Shown in pieces: positions 1-9,731 of a stretch of DNA of 64,000 bases. How positions within the stretch are numbered: position 1 is the first letter of the stretch; every line of letters starts with the position of its first letter. The stretch is taken from the NCBI GenBank assembly GCA_950295325.1, contig OX485807.1, positions 38,594,440-38,658,439 on the forward strand. Reading direction: 5' to 3'. The translations under genes were made by a program, and so were the position numbers. The stretch comes from Polytrichum commune (Eukaryota > Streptophyta > Polytrichopsida > Polytrichales > Polytrichaceae). Below the pieces are notes generated by a model, which saw only the letters and a list, made by a program, of their open reading frames with translations, ran no database searches and had not been told where the DNA came from.

Positions 1-395
1 GGAGTGCGCTCTCCTTCCCAAGTGATGTCGAAAGTAATAATCATCCCAACTTCCAACTTCCAATTGTCTGCTATTTATTATGTCATCTCAACTGCCACAT
101 TTACTAGGTATCCATATATCCATATCTCAAGTGAGCACTTACAACTGAAGCTTCACAGAGAATGCTAATTTTGCCTTCTTCCCTGGATCTATCTTTGTGC
201 TCGTGGGTGGAGGGTTCCATTTGTGAGACAAGCTTGTTGACATGTTGTGTGAAATGGTAGACGAGATCTGTTGTGGTTCGACTATTTGTGCAATTTATAC
301 AGTCCGTTGCAAAGGCACATAGCATTTTGAGAAACTTGATGTTGTAGTCACAGTTCTGGACTACTTACAAGTTTGTTGAGGAATGAGTCGACCTC
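1..395 (-). pseudogene. Gene fragment, copy 1 of an inverted pair
   Basis: Read on the minus strand, an open frame at 325-104 gives 73 residues rich in Thr, Ser, His and Cys. A closely similar reading occurs on the plus strand at 31069-31368. The match continues outside the frame: the first 36 bases of the window are the exact reverse complement of the DNA around 31394-31429. The frame has no domain I recognise and is probably an exon or exon remnant of a duplicated gene. Both copies lie at the edges of the NLR cluster, so they may mark the ends of a duplicated or inverted segment. The function is unknown. Confidence 0.45.
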
Positions 396-419
396 TACGA
401 TCGGGCAATGGCAATAGAG

Positions 420-1536
420 TACAGTCTAACCTTGATAATGTCACACCATCCGTTTCACCAAAAAGAGTGATATAAACAAGGTGTGACATATTTGATAATG
501 TCACATTTTGAAGATTTGTGCACAATGTGATATTATCAAAAAAATAGGTAGAAAATCAAAATAATTACAATGTAAAAAAGAAAATAACAAATATGAGACT
601 CAATGTTTTTGAATGTAAAATCTAATTCAAATTTGTGAATAACAACAAGAGCACATCATAATGTGTCATTGAGATCAGGTACAAACCTCTCACTAGTGAC
701 AAAGAAGCTTCTGATGTCACATTGTTTTGTTGATGTTAAATGTGCAACACCAATTCTAATGAGTTTGTCATGGATTTTTTCCATTCCTAACAACTCCAAA
801 GTGTTGAAAATATGAGAACCTTGGCTAGCCATAAAATTCAAAACATCTTTAGCATATTTCTGTGCATCGCTTAGCTTCACTACTTTAGACTCATCATCAC
901 TGCTATCAACAATCAATGGGTCTACTTCCATGGAATCAAGAACATGTTCGCCATCTTGCACTAATTGCACAAGCTCCCGAGTAGAATATTCCACCTCAAA
1001 ATCATCTTCACCTTCCATGTTTATGTACTCCAAAGGACAAAGCTTTTCTACAGGCTTGCGTTTGACATCCAAACCCAAATTCAATGCGGCCATGAGATTG
1101 CCCAATTCTAAAGTTGCTTCCTCCATTTTGGACATCATACGTTCATCAAAATTGTTGATATCTGCATTCCACTTTGTAGGCAATATGGCAGACTTTCTCC
1201 AACAATTTCTAATGGTTTGATCATCTAATTCCTGCCATGCCGCCACACACCATAGCATAGCTTGAAATAGATCAACATTCATAGAGGCCGAGAAGTCTTG
1301 ACAACGCCTTTGAAAAGACAACACCTTTGAGTGCCGTGTATAGACAACACCGTTTCAAGGTTGGTGCACGATCAAGTTCCAAGAATAGCATTGCATTTAT
1401 CACAGGAGCGGCGCATCACCCTTTCGGCTACTACAATCTGTCCATCCAACCATCACATACAATCCATCCATACTTGGTATTATCACATTTACACTACGGA
1501 TTTTGGAAAAAAATAGTGACATTACCAAGGGTGATG
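420..1536 (-). mobile_element. Pogo-like DNA transposon remnant
   Basis: The left end starts with CAGTCTAACC directly after a TA (418-419), as expected for Tc1/mariner-superfamily pogo elements that target TA. A diverged inverted copy of about 23 bases of this end (AATGTCAC core) lies near 1515-1536. Between them is only the C-terminal part of a transposase, so this is an internally deleted, non-autonomous remnant. The same family recurs at 46648-47556. In unit B (13930-14325) the equivalent interval holds about 400 bp of unrelated sequence instead, so the element replaced or rearranged part of the duplicated unit. Confidence 0.6.
656..1324 (-). pseudogene. Pogo/Tigger transposase C-terminal fragment
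   Basis: The 222-residue frame contains a stretch typical of the C-terminal side of pogo/Tigger (DDE_1, CENP-B/jerky-like) transposases: a basic helix, then AWQELDDQTIRNCWRKSAI, the family's AW...TI.NCW.K signature. It is followed by an acidic tail with IVDSSDDE. The DNA-binding region and the DDE catalytic core are missing, because homology stops just upstream of the start. It is therefore a broken gene inside the short pogo-like element. The acidic tail is shared in style with the fragment at 47000-47286. I am confident of the family and certain the copy cannot work alone. Confidence 0.65.
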
Positions 1537-1545
1537 GGGATAATA

Positions 1546-2320
1546 ACGAGGGATTTTTTGGTGTGTTCTTGCAGGTTCTAATGGAGAGAGAAGAATCTAG
1601 ATGATTTTGATGTTGTATTAGCGCAGGCCACTTGTAACCTGAAGCGAGAAATGTTTAATGTAAGTAGCTCAACATTGTGAGCCTAAATTTTGCAGCTTCC
1701 TCTTTGTATGAATTTTGGTTAGATTTGGACATATCTCCTTGCAAACCCCAGTTGTTTATTGACTCCACAAATTTGGACATATCTCCTTGCAAACCACAAT
1801 TGTTTATTGACTCCACAGATATCAACCTTGTGGTGACCATGGTAGGACCAACTGGGTTTGGATTTTTGCTCACACTCTTGTGACCCATTCCACGTGCTCA
1901 TCGCACCCATGAAGTCTTTAAATGTCACAATACATATTCATGAGCCGCAGATCATTGGGAAAGAGAAACAACCTTCCAAAGTCTATGGTCACTAGATTTT
2001 TGAGGGCGGGAAGGGGTATAGAAGGTGCCCTCTCTCTCGATTTTCAGTGGGCATTATGGTTTTGGAGAACGTTTGGCTTGCGTTGGTGAGATAAGCATGT
2101 GACTTCCAAAATAACCCAAAAAAACCAATTTTTGATAGACTAATGATATAACAATGATTGTTGAAGACTTTATTACTACTAAGAGGGTCTCCATTTCTTT
2201 GTGCAAGTCGAAGAACCAAACAATTCTTGTACTCAAGATGGAGGAACATCAAGAAAATTAAGATATTTGCAATAGTCTCACAAGTAGTAAAAAGTTTATC
2301 GGGCCTTTGAATTCTGTGGG
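1546..2320. repeat. Unit A left part, duplicate of 14329-15055
   Basis: This stretch is colinear with 14329-15055. Both contain the same run starting GTGTTCTTGCAGGTTCTAAT and the same sequence up to a terminal GTGGG. Unit A has an extra local tandem duplication of about 48 bp at roughly 1727-1822 (two copies of a segment beginning TTTGGACATATCTCCTTGC), whereas unit B has one copy. No gene is evident. The unit ends exactly where the large LTR-type element is inserted. Confidence 0.8.
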
Positions 2321-2575
2321 TGTCGCGGCCCGCATTTTCTTAAAATCTTAAGAAACCTTGTTTTAAGATTAAGGAATAGGTTTGAGCAAGGAAAACATAA
2401 TAAGTAGAGTACTTTATTGGTAGATTGTTAGGTAGGCTAGTTAGAATTGAGGAGAAAAACTAAAATCCTTAAAGTAGTTAAAAATATCGAATTGAGTTAG
2501 TGTTAGGAATTCCGTTTCGACTCGGAAACCTTAGAGCGGAGCGGACCGCACAGGCGACGGCGGGCCGCAACCACC

Positions 2576-3600
2576 ATGGCCATCCAAACACGGAAGCGGA
2601 TCGCGGACAAGCCGCTAGCCCTCCGCAAGGTGCACGTGGTCACCCCCACTGGTCGAGAGGAGAGCGATGAGTTGGAGGCAGACTTGAGGCGCATGGGCTG
2701 CCTCGGGTTATGGGAAAAATCGTGGAGAGTACGCTGTGAGGAGATGGTGAGGGAGTTGGTCACTGGGGAGGTCGACCAAGTTTACGCTTCCACCATCCGG
2801 GCCCGACCGGATAGGTGGAATGCGGAATTGTGGAGTCGGGTTTACGGGTTCAAGCAAGGAGGGGAAGGTATGGCCACTAAGAGAGATGATTGTACCAGGG
2901 ACAAATTCTCCCAGAGGCTGGACCCCAAGTATGGATATTTTGTGAAGAATTGTAAAGACGAGAGGGAAAGGAGGATGTTAGCTTTTCTAGTGTCTATCTT
3001 TAGTCCAGAAAAGCCTTATAACATCACTCTTACCCTTGCCACCACCTTACTTCTTGCATACTCCGAGAAGAAGGTGGTGGATTGGGGGAGCATCATTGGA
3101 GAGTTGGTGCACAAGTTGGCAACCAACACTAAGCGCGACCAACCTTCCTACATTGGGTCTTTTCTCTTCCAGCTTCACGGACGAAGAGGACACCCTATGG
3201 ACATCGCATCAATTCATGCGGGAGCTCCAGACTACCGACTCGGAGCCGGAGATGGGCCGTGAGGGTTCGAAGGAGGAAGACGTGGTGGAGATGAGCAACG
3301 AAGAGCGGCCCGTGACCAAGAAGCGGAAACTAATGTTGGGAAATCGTGCGACGCGGACCAGGTCCGCCACCAAGCCGGTAGGAGGTGGAACCTCCACCTT
3401 CCCTTGGAGGACAATCCGGTGGACCCCATTATCCGCGACTTGGAGGGAGTACGGTCCCGGATTGTGGAATATGAGCTACAAATCCACCAAATAGAGGAAT
3501 TGGTGGGCAACCCGCCGCGGGAGAGTTTGGTTGCCGCAATACATGAGGCCATCCAAGATCCGCGCCGGTTGCGGTGTCGGGTAGAGAGGGTTCCACCTTG
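2576..3600 (+). pseudogene. Transposon protein N-terminal part, frameshifted
   Basis: The frame opens at ATG 2576 (context ACCATGG) and encodes a basic protein with an aromatic and charged middle, including RLDPKYGYFVKNC near residue 117 and a hydrophobic segment ending LTLATTLLLAY. Near 3176 the coding sense shifts to another frame, where it continues with an acidic then basic linker (TKKRKLMLGN). Near 3400 it shifts again into DPIIRDLEGVRSRIVEYELQ, a predicted coiled-coil helix. Two frameshifts mean this copy is broken. From memory, similar repeat-borne hypothetical proteins are common in non-seed plants, but I cannot assign a function. It could be a gag-like nucleic-acid-binding protein. 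Confidence 0.5.
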
Positions 3601-3612
3601 GGAAAACACTGG

Positions 3613-4745
3613 GCTTCTGGCTGCAACTAGATTTTATCGGACTCGTCGAATCTTCTGGTCTTCAATCGAGTCTTCTGGTCTTCTAGTCTTCAATTTCTTC
3701 AATTTCTTCTAATCTTCAATCTCTTTCCCGTCGACCTATCCTGTTGCGGCTCTATATGGATAAAGGGTAAGGGTAGTCTGATAAGAAACCACGGGCTTCG
3801 GACGGGTAAAACGGGACGTCAGAACACGAGCTGACGTCCGAAAGATTGGCTCCTAAACTTTCAAACCCACGGTGACCAGCAATCGCGCCTCACCAGTGGG
3901 AACGATAGAAAACAACCTTGTGGGTGATCAATCCCACTTCGTTGTCACAAACAACCTTGTGGGTCATGAATCCCACTTCGTTGTCACACAGGAAACAAAT
4001 TACGATGCAGAAATGAAATGCAACTAGTCTCCAAAACCGGCTTGGAATCACGCACACAAGAAAAAGACAACGTGCCACAAGCAACCACACATTCGAGTCT
4101 TGAAGCCTTCAATTCTTCAACCTGTCCGTCTTCTATGGTCGGTCGAAGTCTCAGCTCTTCTTTTAAGAACCAACAGACTTCTCTCCACTCAAACAAGCAC
4201 AAATCTTGATTGCTAACTTCTAAAACAACAAGTGAGATCTCTCATGAATCACAAATCCTTCGTATTTTATTTCATATTCTTCTAAAAAACAACTCACACC
4301 GTGAGCTTCGAATCCCTTTCTCTCTCTCAACAATCACATAACATCTTTCCTTCACCACCTCTCACTATCAATGCGAGAGACAAAATTCAATCTTATCCTC
4401 ATCACATGGCTTCTAATCACCCATTGGTCCAAAAAGTAACTCAAGATAAACTAAGTAAGACTAAAAAATGTAAAGTAAAGGCAACACTAAGAATAAATTG
4501 TAAGTAACAAAAGGATAAAGGTAACTATCCACTTCTATCCACTTTTATCCTTTGGTAAAGGTAACTAAGAGTAAATTATGAGTTATAAAAATGTAAGCAA
4601 CTTCTATCCACTTCTATCCTTAGGTAATGATAACTAAAATAAACTATGAGTAAATAAAAAAGTAATCTACTTCTATTCTTTATTATTTTTCTCCAAGGCC
4701 AAGAATCACAATGTAATATTAAATACGTACATATCTATATAGTGT
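3613..4745 (+). other. Non-coding insert or intron in the element
   Basis: This AT-rich block separates two pieces of the element's coding region. It contains a 39-bp tandem duplication (about 3912-3989, unit beginning ACAACCTTGTGGGT) and a degenerate threefold repeat around 4490-4690 built on ACTTCTATCCACTT. The coding sense before it (to about 3625) and after it (from about 4755) could be joined through an AG just before 4757, so it may be an intron. A nested insertion is equally possible. No gene seen. Confidence 0.35.
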
Positions 4746-5137
4746 ACGTATTTACATTACGACAGCGGGAGCTAGAGAGTAAGGTGAACCACCTTACTGC
4801 GGAAAAGCGGAAGACCGCGGGACGAGTGCGGAAGTTGGAGGCGGAGCGAGAGAAGCTCCTTAAACAGGTAAATGATACTACTCTCACGGTACAAAAATTG
4901 AGTGATATGGTGGAAATCACGGGGAACGTGTGGTGGAAAGCCAAGATGTTCGACGCGGAATTGAAGAACGCGGGCCATGTTTCCGGGTCGAAGATGGTTA
5001 CCTTCATCATAGATCAAGGGAGTAAGATGGACGCATCCTTGAAAGCAATGAAGGCCCTCATTGCTAGTTGCACGGAATTGTTTCCCGTTGTAGTTGAGTC
5101 ATCGGAGGAGAGGGAGTTGTCGCGCACCTCTCCATGA
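4742..5137 (+). CDS. Coiled-coil protein segment of the LTR-type element
   Basis: 131 codons are open. The first 60 residues are strongly charged with a heptad-like spacing (RQRELESKVNHLTAEKRK), typical of a parallel coiled coil, followed by a mixed helical region ending in an acidic tail. The segment probably continues the protein started at 2576, since both lie on the same strand inside the same insertion. The true start is probably not the ATG at 4742, because coding sense begins around 4757. A coiled coil would suit particle or multimer assembly, but no specific role can be assigned. Confidence 0.4.
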   Translation: MYVFTLRQRELESKVNHLTAEKRKTAGRVRKLEAEREKLLKQVNDTTLTVQKLSDMVEITGNVWWKAKMFDAELKNAGHVSGSKMVTFIIDQGSKMDASLKAMKALIASCTELFPVVVESSEERELSRTSP

Positions 5138-5392
5138 GGAGTGCCCGAAACACCATGGGCACAAGGGGGACCCCGGAGTGACACCCGGGACTTGTGGCGC
5201 CGTTGGTGAGAGGGCCCAAGTGATCCTAGTGTGGGTGAGGACCCCGGGCGTTGGGAACGCCTCCCACCCACGAAGATTAGGAGGCACAAGGGTAAGGCCA
5301 TCAGTTATGCGTAGCTCATGGCGTGGTGATTCTAGAAAGCTCAAGAACACCTCAATCGGAGGTGTGAGCTAGGAGTTATGGCCATTTGAGTG

Positions 5393-5446
5393 GGGCGCTG
5401 TCCCGGGACAGCGCCCTGGTACAGCAGTGCCTGGTACAGCAGTGCC
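5393..5446. repeat. 24-bp perfect palindrome plus 15-bp tandem pair
   Basis: Positions 5393-5416 form a perfect 24-bp inverted repeat centred on CCCGGG with arms GGGCGCTGT/ACAGCGCCC. Directly after it, CTGGTACAGCAGTGC occurs twice in tandem. It lies in the GC-rich middle of the LTR-type element and could form a cruciform or an RNA hairpin. No known function. Confidence 0.7.
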
Positions 5447-6097
5447 TGGGAGTGATTCCCGGGACTGCCAAGGTTCAAACAGGCATAACTTCCTCAAGAC
5501 TTGCTCAAATGGAGCAAGTGAGGAGTCTATCGGCATCTATGTGGAGCGTAGATGAGGATAGAGTGGTTGGTTGTTATGATCAGACATCATACAAGGAAGT
5601 TATGATGGTCTGAAGCTGCTGGGGGGGTTCTAGGCCCAGCAGCTAAAGGAAAATGTCCACTTGGCCCCAACTCTTGGTAGAGAGACAAGAGGTTGGTTGA
5701 CGGTGGGGTAGGGGCCCCGCGTGAAGTCCTAGAGGCTTATATGGGTGAGGTGGTGTGGCCTCACCCACCCGAGGCCGAACGGCACGGCCTCCATGGGCAT
5801 TGGCCCATTGTGAGGCCATAGTTGCCTAGTATGGTTCGGGTTGTTGTAGTGTTGCTCCGGCAACGCGATGATCAACATAGGATTGGGCTTCCATGGATGG
5901 AAGTCCACATTGGGGAAATGGGTTACTGATTAAGGGGTGAGTCCCGAAAGCAAAGTAGGAGGGTTGGTTCCCTCCTATGAACTATTGGTCCGGGGTAAGA
6001 GGAGCTATTCATTAGCATGGCGGAATGCGAAGGGTTAGCGCTTGTAACCTTTGCTAGAAACGAAAATTGGCAAGATTATTAAGGGACCTAGCAAGGG

Positions 6098-6622
6098 TTG
6101 CGACAGGAGTCTTCATCCGGCTACTCCGACTTGACCCCTCATGACATGGTGGAAATTCAAGGTGCTGCGGTAGAAGGTGGAAACCCACATGCGGAAGGGG
6201 TGGACCAGGTGGAGGACATCACGGCGATCACGGCCCTCCCGGTTTCCACCACGGAGGTATTAGTTCCTAATGCCACCCCAGTTTCCGCCGCGGTTGGAGA
6301 GGAAACCTTGGGTGATTGCCACGTGGCCGAGGTCTCAACTCCAATCCTTGCCACGGACTTCCAAGTGGTTGTCCGGGATCCGCCGCCACTTGCCATTCTT
6401 GCTCCGGGATTTCCGCCGGACAACCAACTATCCGCCCCACTGGCACCGGACGTTGCGGAAACAGTGGACCGCGTGGGAGTGATTCCCGGACCCGATAGAC
6501 ACGAGGTGTCAGTGCCACCACCACGTGTTCCATCTTTGGCAGCGGACAGGGTGGACCGCCGCGAGGAGCGGAAGCAGAATAAGAAGGAAGCCAAGTTGAA
6601 GAAGCGGAAGGATAAGGAGTAA
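6098..6622 (+). CDS. Basic-tailed hypothetical protein of the LTR-type element
   Basis: 174 codons are open, rich in Pro, Val and Ala, and end in a lysine/arginine-rich tail (KKEAKLKKRKDKE) that looks like a nuclear-localisation or RNA-binding tail. The second element copy repeats this protein's C-terminal two thirds at 11869-12228 with the same tail (KKRKDRE) and the same stop position relative to the element end. Conservation of an open frame in both copies, despite many substitutions, suggests it was once under selection. There are no cysteine motifs, protease or polymerase signatures. The start is uncertain, because the frame is open upstream of the first ATG. Confidence 0.45.
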   Translation: MRQESSSGYSDLTPHDMVEIQGAAVEGGNPHAEGVDQVEDITAITALPVSTTEVLVPNATPVSAAVGEETLGDCHVAEVSTPILATDFQVVVRDPPPLAILAPGFPPDNQLSAPLAPDVAETVDRVGVIPGPDRHEVSVPPPRVPSLAADRVDRREERKQNKKEAKLKKRKDKE

Positions 6623-8029
6623 ATTTTAGTTAGGATTCTATTTTTGATTGTTTTGGGCAAGTAGTTAGGTGGCCCCGGGTTGTGCACCTCGTCATTTTCT
6701 TTGTTTAGGTTTTGACCTCTCCATGAGGTGGATTGTCAGAACTGCCACGTGGCCCGCGATTTCCAGCATGGAAATCATGGCATGTGGGTGTTAGTTTGGT
6801 TTTAAAGGGATAACACTTCGGTGTTTCTCTCATCATTTTGCAATGCAAGTGTTCTTTTGTTCAATTCGGACCTTATGCTTTACTTCACCTTCGGTTTGAG
6901 TTGAGTCTTGAGTCCATGTGTAATGCAAGTGGTCCCTCTTTTCCGTACTTGAGGTTTCCGAGTTTTCCGCCATTCCCTATCATTGTGTAGGTTAGTTAGG
7001 TTAGTATTCCGTGATAGGACAGGGGGTCAGTAATACCCCGAGGTATATGTGGTTAAAACGCCCCTGTATGAGCACGTGATGGGCGGAGGAATCTTAATCG
7101 CGGAAAGGAGGATCCCCATCCCTATGTTAGCCCCGTTGTCACGGAAATCAACAAACCTTAGGTCCTATCTTGTATGACATGTGGAACAGCACAAGCTACC
7201 CATTGTGAGGATAGGAGCGAAGATGTTACGTTTCCACCTTTCTCGAGGGAGGATTCGGTTTCCGCGTGTGGTATAGTGGAAACTGTGCCATCATGGAAAA
7301 CGGATCAGGCTAGTTTTGTAGACCCAAAACTTCCTCCACCTTTCCCCCCGTCAAAGGGGGTGGCACGCGTCGGATACTTAAGCGGGACACCTTCCCGAGG
7401 GAGGGCTGCCCCCATCGAAACACTAGTCTAAGGGAGTAGTAGTTAGAAAGAGGAAGTGGACATAGGGAGACAACCCTAAGAAATCAACTCAAAAGGTGAA
7501 ATCCTGATGAACAACTACCAAGTCTCTCTGAGCATTCTAGCCTAAAACACTAGAATTATGGTCTTTGTGACACGGTCGAAAATCTAGTGGATAGTGGAAA
7601 TACATGTCATATCCGCTACCTCTATCGCGGAAACCTTATCCCAGAAGTCATGACCCGTAATAAGGAATCTTAGAATGGAGTGTATATAGTTGTTAAACTA
7701 TGGATTCGGGACGCTGAGTCTATTGTTGTTACTACTCTAGGGTGGGAGCTTGTCCATACTTTGTGTTGTATTCCCTACCTCGGTCCACTACCGGGAAGGC
7801 GGAAATTTCCGTGCTATAATTTCCGTAATATCCCGGATTTCTTAATCCGATTTGTATTAACTTAGTTTCTGGTGTTTCTTGTGTGTGTGTGTTAGTCAAA
7901 GATTTCCTCTTTCTTGTATTGTAAACAACCGCAGGTTCTTCGTGGGAACGAACTCGGCGCGGTTTTGACGTTTTACGTGTTAATTAGGTTAATTAACTGA
8001 ATACGTTACCACCGTGCTACGACAGTGGG

Positions 8030-9731
8030 TATCGAGTACACGGGTAGATCACTTAGTGCATTTTAAAAACGACGTGCGGCATAATATAGAGAGGATTAAA
8101 ATCATTTGAAATAAATATTATAAAGGAATTCCAAATAATAAAGTGGCCATTAAATGTACACAATCCCATTATAAGTAAGTTAGATGGACATAAAACGTGG
8201 GCCATTATTTTTTTGTACAATTAATATAAGGGCTAAAGATAAGGATCCAAGAAGGTATGTTTAGTATGGTATGTAAATGGGGTTAGGACTCACGGGGATG
8301 GATGATAATTGGAATTTCCATCTGTCCAAAAATGGATGAAAAAGGAACGTGCCGTAATTGGGGTCATCTTCCCCACGTCCGTTTATTACTTAAAAGGAAT
8401 ATAGAGTACAAAAAATTACAATGACTTGGACAATATAAGTAATGGAATGGTGCAAACAAATGGGCTATTTTTGAAATTTAAGTAATTGTAGGGAGGCTTT
8501 AATTCAACCCTTGAAGGTAAATATCCCCAAAACAAAAAACCCCCAGCCGCACGTGGTGCACAAAAATGCCTTAGAGTGATCTACCTGTGATCGAGTATGA
8601 TCCGATTCACTAGAAATGTGTCTCATAAGATGTTGAGCACAAGAACATGCATCCATGTTGCTCCATGTTGAGCAGACACACGATCCATTGGATGTAATAC
8701 CAATATTAGTTGGACACTGGACAACATTTGAGGAAATGTGATGCTTGTTGTATTGATTCAAGATCTTGACTATGTAGCCAACATTCTTGATTTTATGAAT
8801 ATAGGATGCAACTTGAGTATTGGTGCAGTCTATAGTGATGAAGTTGGGACGTACTTGAAGGTTTCAAAACACTTAGTTGTTGTACATGGAGATGTTGGAT
8901 CATATCATGTTAAACTAGCAATCTCTTGAATTTTGATTCCTTCCATTGAGAGCATTAGAGTGGGCGGTTCGGTTAAGGTGGTAAAATGAGGTTCATTTTG
9001 GCGTAAGGGATGCAAGTTGGGTTTATTTAGATCATGATTGTTGCCGATGTTTTGACGTATCTAGCATGTGAAATTGGTACACCTACCACTATCTTGCTTG
9101 TGGGAATAGAGGTGATGAACTTTAGGGTGTGTGAGGAGAAGGAAAGAGCAACACATGTGGATGATGAAGGTCCATGTATGTGGTGGCCCCATCTACCAAG
9201 TTTTAGTTGGACTTAAGTGACACACCGACTTCATAAGTTGAGTCACACTTATCTCTTTATCCCAGACTGCCAAGCCTCCGAAGTGTGAACCTAATGTGTG
9301 AGGCTCGGCCTAGACTTACACATAAGATTATGGCGATCTAGCACCAGATGTCCCTAGTTTCGTTAGCCTCATGATTCATGTAAGTTCCTACTTCTTTTGC
9401 GATTATTTTGGCATTTTGTACAAGGTTGATTTTCGTATAACAACATAGGTGGAAGTCGAGAAGGATTACATGTTTTGTGTCATTGGTTTCTAGAATTAAA
9501 TATTGATATGTTTATGTTGCTATGAACTTCTATAGAGAGATTTTATTATAAGTGGGGGCGCAAGATATGGTTGACCAATAAATTATGACAATAAAGGGAT
9601 AACTATTGAGCTTGAGATGGATTTAGTACATTTTGAGCATAGTCTAAATCTCATTATAACACATGTGTTTTCGGCGTCCATTTTTAAATACAAACCTACC
9701 ATATACCTACCACTCGAATAGAGGTGTATGA
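8030..9731. repeat. Unit A right flank, duplicate of 15056-16088
   Basis: After the target duplication the unit resumes. Bases from about 8590 on match 15060 on, and 9040-9730 match 15175-16088 almost base for base. Unit A carries about 560 bp (8030-8590) that unit B lacks. The part 8500-9030 also occurs inverted at about 26840-27270. Short open frames here (such as 8738-8929) are not conserved between copies as proteins. No gene is called. Confidence 0.7.

Larger units (their letters stand above)
2321..8024 (+). mobile_element. 5.7-kb LTR-type insertion with GTGGG target duplication
   Basis: The element starts TGTCGCGGCC and ends GTGCTACGACA, so it has TG...CA ends with a 5-bp inverted TGTCG/CGACA. 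It is flanked by GTGGG on both sides (2316-2320 and 8025-8029). Two paralogous sites in this window (near 15056 and 27287) carry GTGGG once with matching flanks, which gives the unoccupied sequence. I see no reverse transcriptase or integrase. Reading frames for a gag-like or unknown protein, a coiled coil and a basic-tailed protein lie inside on the plus strand. It could be a non-autonomous LTR element or a very large solo LTR carrying coding sequence. A direct copy of the first few hundred bases near the 3' end was not seen. Ends and target duplication are well supported; the class is less sure. Confidence 0.75.

Noticed and set aside
2321..8024. Reading the 5.7-kb insertion as a cut-and-paste DNA transposon
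   Set aside because: The inverted ends are only 5 bp and start TG/end CA with a 5-bp target duplication, which fits LTR-type integration better. No transposase was seen.
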